Positions 52,581 through 64,000 of a DNA stretch of 64,000 nt are shown here, piece after piece. Position numbers and translations under genes: made by a program. Each line of letters opens with the position of its first letter. Position 1 is the stretch's first letter. The notes below the pieces were generated by a model. The model was not told the origin of the DNA and searched no databases. It worked only from the letters and a program-made list of their open reading frames with translations. Source of the stretch: Lepisosteus oculatus (taxonomy: Eukaryota; Chordata; Actinopteri; Semionotiformes; Lepisosteidae); contig NC_090704.1 in NCBI RefSeq assembly GCF_040954835.1, positions 13,847,501 through 13,911,500 on the forward strand, given 5' to 3'.

Positions 52581-55500
52581 CAAGTTGTGCGGACGTTTTA
52601 AAAAGAAACATGCTAAATCCTGTTCTTCAGTTATGCAGATGACATCACACTCCATGAGATGTAGTTTTTCAGACACGACACTGGCTAGTTTGTAACTGAG
52701 TTTAAACATGTATAATTACTACTTTAAAATGGTCTTACTCTTATCATGGTAGTATTCGTTTTAACATACAAATGTAAATAAATCATTATTTTTTGGTTTT
52801 GGTTTGTCAGTTCTGGTGCAGTGGTCCAAGTAATGATTCTTTGAAAAACATGTTAATTGGCTGTTAATAGTTTCAGATACACAGATGTAGTGAAATACAA
52901 TAAAATAGTATAAAATAGAAATAGTGATGTTCAATAGAGCTGAACAGTAAATCAACTTCCTTCACACTGAAAGCAGAGGCTGTTCTCTGTTTAGTAAGAG
53001 TAAAGGTACAATAATCATTGAGTAATTCAAGGATTGTCCATTGGACACACTCCTTAAATATAAGAACATCATGCAGGTATCACTGGAAAGGTTCAACATT
53101 CTCAATGAGTCACTAAATCTGACTTTCTTCAGTGGGTAAGGGGTATACAGTTATTGGTACAGGTTACTAGAAAATACAACTCAATTTCACAGCCTTAAGC
53201 ACTGGTTATCTTGCCTGAGGCTTTTCTTTTCATTTCTCTTCAGTTTTGGAGCACGGTTTTGGCCTGCATCAACACAGTCGTGAAATCAGTAGTCTCCATC
53301 TTTCACGAGGCAGCGGCAAAGGCACGTAAGGGAAACCAGGGAAACTGGAGTTTAACTGAAACTCTTTGGCAACCCAGCTTGCATCTCTCAAGGGCGAAGA
53401 GGAATTCTCAATATGCATTCACTTGGTTCTAGCTATTAAAACCGTAAAACTTCGGAAACCGAAAGCGGAGTTTAATACAAAATGTTACTATATTTCTTAT
53501 AATGAACCTCACGAATGAAATGGAAGTTCACGGATGTGATACAGTACGTTGGCGTCACACTGGGCATTCCTTTTCCTGACGCTCAGATTTAAATACATAA
53601 TTTTCATCGAACTTAAATCGTCAATATTTTCCAATCAGTAAACAAAAATACATGTACTCAGTAATCCCTAATATTCCTAGTACTTTCGGAGCACTGTTGG
53701 AATCTGGTATTAAAAAAAAATCACATTTAAATATTCCAATATTATACTGAATTCTGAAACTGAAATTGATATTGAATAGATGTAATGCAGACATGTAAAA
53801 CTGAATGCTTCCGAATATAATATATAGTTAACACTGCTTGAGATATTAAAACAACATTTTTAGAGGAGCACCGTTTTCTAATCTCAGCGAAAGGCCTTGT
53901 CATCAAAAATAACATCTTTAAGACCAATGTATAGCCGCCTGTTCTCCTGTAAACAAAATCACCATGCAATATGGTACTTAGATCACGTTTTTCATAACAC
54001 CAACAGAAGAAAACACTTTAAAATTAAATATGTACCTGCAATACGAGCACCCCGAGCAAACTCAGTTTTATTTATATCAAATATTTAATGCAATATGATA
54101 AACACGTCGCCGTTAACAAAAAAGTGGCGTTATAAATTATACAATACTTACAGACCTCTACTGGGACCTGAAATTTAGCGTTATCATTCTAGTTGCCAAA
54201 TCGGTAGCACTGAATAGCCCAAGCACCTACAGTATTTTTACTCTAGCATTCCAAGAAGGATTTCCCGGTACCATACCTCTCTGAGCAGTTTCTTTCATTC
54301 TCCTCTTATTTGAAGTCTTCAGATGCGGAACCCCAGCTGATTTGAGAAGTGCTGACCTTTGATTTGTCATTCACAGCCAGTCAAAGGTCATAGAGGTAAA
54401 TGTACCATCAATCCCTGGTATTGGTGCATGGTAATTATGGGCTATTGCGTACAGGATGACTGCTGGATTATGGAGCATCACACTGTAAAATCACGACTTC
54501 TTCAGGCAAGCTCTAAACATATGGTGAAAAACATGGGGTGGATTCTGAAGTGGCGGACTGGAAGTCCGGTCCTGCTGTGTGATCATTGTTGTCTTAACGG
54601 AAGAAAACAACACATTTTGTAGCTGTAACTGATCGTAAAAGCCATTCTGCATGAATCCAGATGATTTCTTAACGGATGTTTATATAATTAAAAGACAGGC
54701 AATGAAGCTGTATCAACGAACAGCTTCAGCGATCCTTGATACATCTCACGATTTGCTGTAAATCTCAGTCAAGCAGTGATGTATTTCAGAGATTTGAACG
54801 GTACAGAAACTGGCCTACGGACGACTGCACACGCAACAGTATTATGGATATAATATTTTAAAAACATTTTATTTATATCATAAATCCCTAAATTGTGTGT
54901 TATACGATCTTCCAGTCGTATTTCTTAGAATGTCCAGGAGCAACCAGTTTTAGAGATTATAAACACAAACATGGAATTTCATGCCAATGTCAATAAAATT
55001 GATTGCACAAGGCATCACAGATTTTGAGAAAATAATTTATTTTATTTTTTTTTTACAGAAATGAATCAGAAAGCTCCCATCACACTGTAAAGAAAGACCA
55101 TACTACAGATTACAGTATTGCACAGTATAATCAGCTCATGTGCCAGTACACTTAAGAAATATATTTAAAGCCGGTCATCATACTCCTCCTTTGAATACCA
55201 TTTTATTACAGACCATCTCTAATGTCCAACTAACCTATTAAGTTACAAGTAAAGTGCTATTCTTGTAATATATTTAACATTGATGTTTGCTGTTGGCTTC
55301 AAAATATGTTTCAAATAAAATTATTCCATCACTTACAGTAAATTACTGATGTGGTCTTTGTGCGTATGTGTCAGGGCAGAATGATCAAGCAGAGATGGGT
55401 AATTCCAGACCTTGTGGTTTGTAGTACTGCAGGTTTGCTGGTACTTTCCAAATAGCAAATGGTTAAGACTTTAAAAAACTGGTAGATCGATTTCTCATCT

Positions 55501-55736
55501 AATTACTTCATTTTTGTGACTTGGGACTATAAGTGCTATAAGAGGTGATGTCCTTCAGATGTTGTGCAGTGGTGCTGCTAGTACACATTACAGATATACT
55601 GATGGCACGCCTGTGGTGGATGAGGTATGGAAAGCAATTATGGATGGCGAATGTTTCATAAATGCAATTATAATTTAATAATAATTGTTATTTCTTAGTA
55701 TTCTTGTGATGATGATGAAGATGTTGATGGTGATGA
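52581..55736. other. intergenic DNA, nothing recognised
   Basis: About 3 kb without a supported gene. A 73-codon plus-strand frame at 53211-53432 and an 87-codon frame at 54359-54622 have no recognisable domain or partner exons. A GAT-rich simple repeat lies at about 55705-55740, just before the next SINE. Confidence 0.45.
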
Positions 55737-56090
55737 TGGGCAGCACATTGCCACAGTGGTTAGCAGTGGCTGGAGCCCTGGTTTCCAAACCTGAGGTGCT
55801 GTCCGTGTGGAGTTTGTATGCTCTCCCCATGTTTGCATGGCTTTCCTCTAGATGCTCTAATTTCCTCCCACAGTCCAAAGACATAGTGGTAGGTGAACTG
55901 GCTTCTGGGAAACTAGACTGTGCTGTGAGTGTGTGCTTGTCTGTCTCTGCCCTGCGATGTGCTGGCATCCTGTCTAGCATGTATCCTGCCTTGTACCTGT
56001 TGGTTGCTCGGATAGAGTCCCCTAAGATGCTGAATTTGGATTAAGTGGTTAGAAAACGTATTATTATTATTACTATTATTATTAATCAGA
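55737..56090 (+). repeat. tRNA-derived SINE, family A
   Basis: The A box reads TGCCACAGTGGTTAGCAGTG. The B-box region is decayed (GGTTTCCAAACC). The body (TGTGTGGAGTTTGTATGCTC, TCCCACAGTCCAAAGACATA, GGCTTCTGGGAAAC) is followed by a tail of ATT repeats from 56060. Confidence 0.75.
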
Positions 56091-58486
56091 AGTAGGATAA
56101 AAACCAGAGGATTCTGCAGCCCTTAAGATCTGGAGATGCCCATCCCTGAGTAAGTGACGAAGCAGCAGCAGGTGCATTTGGGTGTTTTGCATGGAGGCTG
56201 ACAAATTTAAGGGCTTTGCCCCAAACATGCTTCCCCACAAGAAAGCAATATATCACACAAATCTCTGGCTGCCATATGATTTAATGACCAATCCCAGCAG
56301 GAAAGTTCTTGTACACAATCTGCAGTGGGATTCCTCCTCTTATTTCTATAGCAATAGGAAGGCAGACTATTGCTCCATTCTGTAAACATTTCAGTGTTCA
56401 TGGTTGAGCATTTAGCTTTTCCCACTAGTAGCACTTTAACTGGTAGCTCCCTAGTAAAGCACGCTGACTTTTGAAACTCAGCAGGTGTCTTGGGAAATAA
56501 GTAATTAGTGCGCTAGGATAATAAGATGGCATCAACCTGATCAGCTGTTATGCTACATTATGGGGATTATGGTATCTCTACTGACGAATTTTAAAATTCT
56601 AATATTAATATTTTCTTCTATTAAAAATTCCGTATATTTGTATTTGTATAATAGAATTTATATTCTAATACAGAATCCATATTTTGCACTGCAAACGCTG
56701 CAAAAGAACATTACAAATATAACAAGCGTTCTAACTGGTATATTTTTTCAACTAAACTTGCTGCAAACTGACCCCATAATTGAGATTTCATTTAAACTTA
56801 ATTGAATAGAAATTATAACTTGGTTTAAAGAACTACTTCAACTTTACACTTGGTTTAAATCACGATCACCTAACTGCAATTAAAATGCACTAATCTTTCA
56901 TCCCTCTTACTTGCCTTAGAAGTAATGCAAGAATTTGCAATGCTGTAGTAGACGAATCATTCATTGCAATCACATATCTGTTAGCACCTATTTAATTTCA
57001 TGACAGAGCTGGAAAAACTGATATTACAAGCTACAAAAGAAGACTATATTTGCCACTTAAGACACCCTTAAAAAAGCAATACTTGTTTTAAAAATACCTG
57101 TACCTCAAAAATTAAACAATTTTTCAACCCAATGAATACAGTATGTTTTATGTATTTTCCCAAATAAATGTATATGGATTATTCATTTGACCTTTTAACT
57201 GCATCATGTTGGTTCTTATCCTTTTTTGTGTATTTTCACTAGGAGCTCCAGAAAAGCATATGAATAACTGAGAATAATGGGAATACATATAGATATAACA
57301 TTTTTTCTTTTGACAAATTTGCTGTTAAATATATAAGCATTTGTTATTGTATCCAGGATAAACATCCAGCATTTGCTTAACTTTCATTGTAATAGCAGTG
57401 TAGCTTTCTCTTTTGATTAGGCTGGTTTCCCCTTTAAATCATTAAATACCTTCTTATAACTATAACTACATTTTAACAACAACTTTGATTCTTAATGGTA
57501 AAAGTTTGAAAGGAGTATAATAGAAAATATTTCTCTGTAAAGAGGTCTCTAAAATATGCTATTGTCCTCTAATAGGATCCACTGATATTAAGTTTAGATG
57601 ATACATTTATGGGATGGGAAGATTAATACACATACTAGTGTAATTTATGGGATTATTATAAAGAACTCTTTTTTCAGGTCACTATGACTAAAGCACTTCC
57701 ACTATGATTAAGATAGCAGAGAGGCAACTTGATCTTCAGGGACACTAACATTGACAGACTAAGATAACAGAAAGTACGTTATTCTCTTCAGATCCTAAAT
57801 TCATAGTAATGATATACAGCAACTATCTTGAAGAAAAAATAAAGCTGACTTGTTTATGAACAAAGACTGCAATTAACCAAAACAAACAGACTTGTTGCAA
57901 TAAACTAAATAGGGAAACACTGTGTGCTGTCGATTAAACTCACCTTTTTAAGCAGATGGCTGCTGAACAGAAGCACATCAAGGCCAAGTAAAATGGCCTA
58001 GACTGAGTTCAACCTGGCTCCGTTTGGTGATAAGTTCTGTCTGGTGTGTTCAGTATTAACCCATTGATTTCCAGTCCCTCATACCCAGTTGTGAGTTCCA
58101 TTCCTGCAGTCAGTGAATCTGGTATTGCAAATTAAGAAAGAGACCTGAGAGGAAAACAGAACTAAAAGGCTCAAAGTACAGACTCAGAATGTACTGAACA
58201 GAATGTACAGATTTTTGGATCTCCATAGTTCTCAAAGACCTACGAGCTTTGGGTGCAGTACAGCTTATAGCATGCAAATTACAAAAATATTTCTGTAAAA
58301 TATGTATTATAAAAAATACTACAAAGCATTACAGTGGCAGGTAAAGGGCAATTTTAAGTGTTAAATCTTCTTTTACATACATGTTATTTTTCAACTCTAT
58401 GGTTCTAAATGACATAATTGTGTTTAAAGTGATCCAATGATCAAATAGCTCCTATGTTCCAGTCATTTCCTTGCAGAAGAGTCCTC
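56091..58486 (-). other. 3' flank of AK4, UTR end not resolved
   Basis: The minus strand downstream of the AK4 stop should carry the AK4 3' UTR. The region is AT-rich. Frames at 56182-56434 and 56560-56805 look spurious. No other gene is seen. Confidence 0.4.
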
Positions 58487-63926
<5,440 letters not shown>

Positions 63927-64000
63927 CTGTGAAAAAAAAAACGTTTACAGTCAGGCAAAAGCTAGCTAATACCTTAATGAGTAAAAGAATGTTCAGATGT

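Noticed and set aside
53211-53432. 73-codon plus-strand frame between DNAJC6 and AK4
   Set aside because: Single short frame with no homologue known to me and no neighbouring exon.

Overview
The window is a vertebrate nuclear locus, most likely from a ray-finned fish. It is AT-rich, with long introns and many fish-type repeats (Tc1 transposons, tRNA-derived and 5S rRNA-derived SINEs). The species cannot be fixed from the sequence. Three protein-coding genes lie on the minus strand, in the order AK4 (5' exon or exons beyond the right edge), DNAJC6 (complete) and LEPROT (complete). This is the order around human AK4-DNAJC6-LEPROT-LEPR, so LEPR would be expected beyond the left edge. I could not find a convincing LEPR coding exon here.

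Layout. 1-7995: downstream flank and probable 3' UTR of LEPROT, with a SINE, a LINE tail and a decayed retrotransposon. 7996-16123: LEPROT, four coding exons, 131 codons, with a Tc1 element in intron 1. 16124-22079: intergenic, with one 5S-derived SINE. 22080-47798: DNAJC6 (auxilin), 18 coding exons whose splice phases join into a 965-codon frame, with two Tc1 elements and several SINEs in introns. 47799-58486: intergenic, with a nested pair of SINEs. 58487-63926: the last four coding exons of AK4, with a 5S-derived SINE in an intron. Exons were found by reading the minus strand, matching known family sequence from memory, and requiring GT/AG borders with compatible phase. No alignment was run.

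Function. DNAJC6 is the neuronal Hsc70 co-chaperone that uncoats clathrin vesicles. LEPROT is a small four-helix endosome/Golgi membrane protein that affects receptor delivery to the cell surface. AK4 is a mitochondrial-matrix adenylate kinase family member. They are neighbours by conserved synteny, not a pathway.

Most interesting points: two near-identical Tc1 copies carrying different single lesions (a nonsense codon in one, a DD34E to DD32E spacing change in an otherwise open frame in the other); an Arg in the AK4 lid region where human AK4 has Gln; a possible 27-bp micro-exon in DNAJC6; a family of 5S rRNA-headed SINEs; a SINE inserted into a SINE with a visible short target duplication; and a perfect 82-bp tandem duplication. 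I found no evidence for a wholly new biological system.
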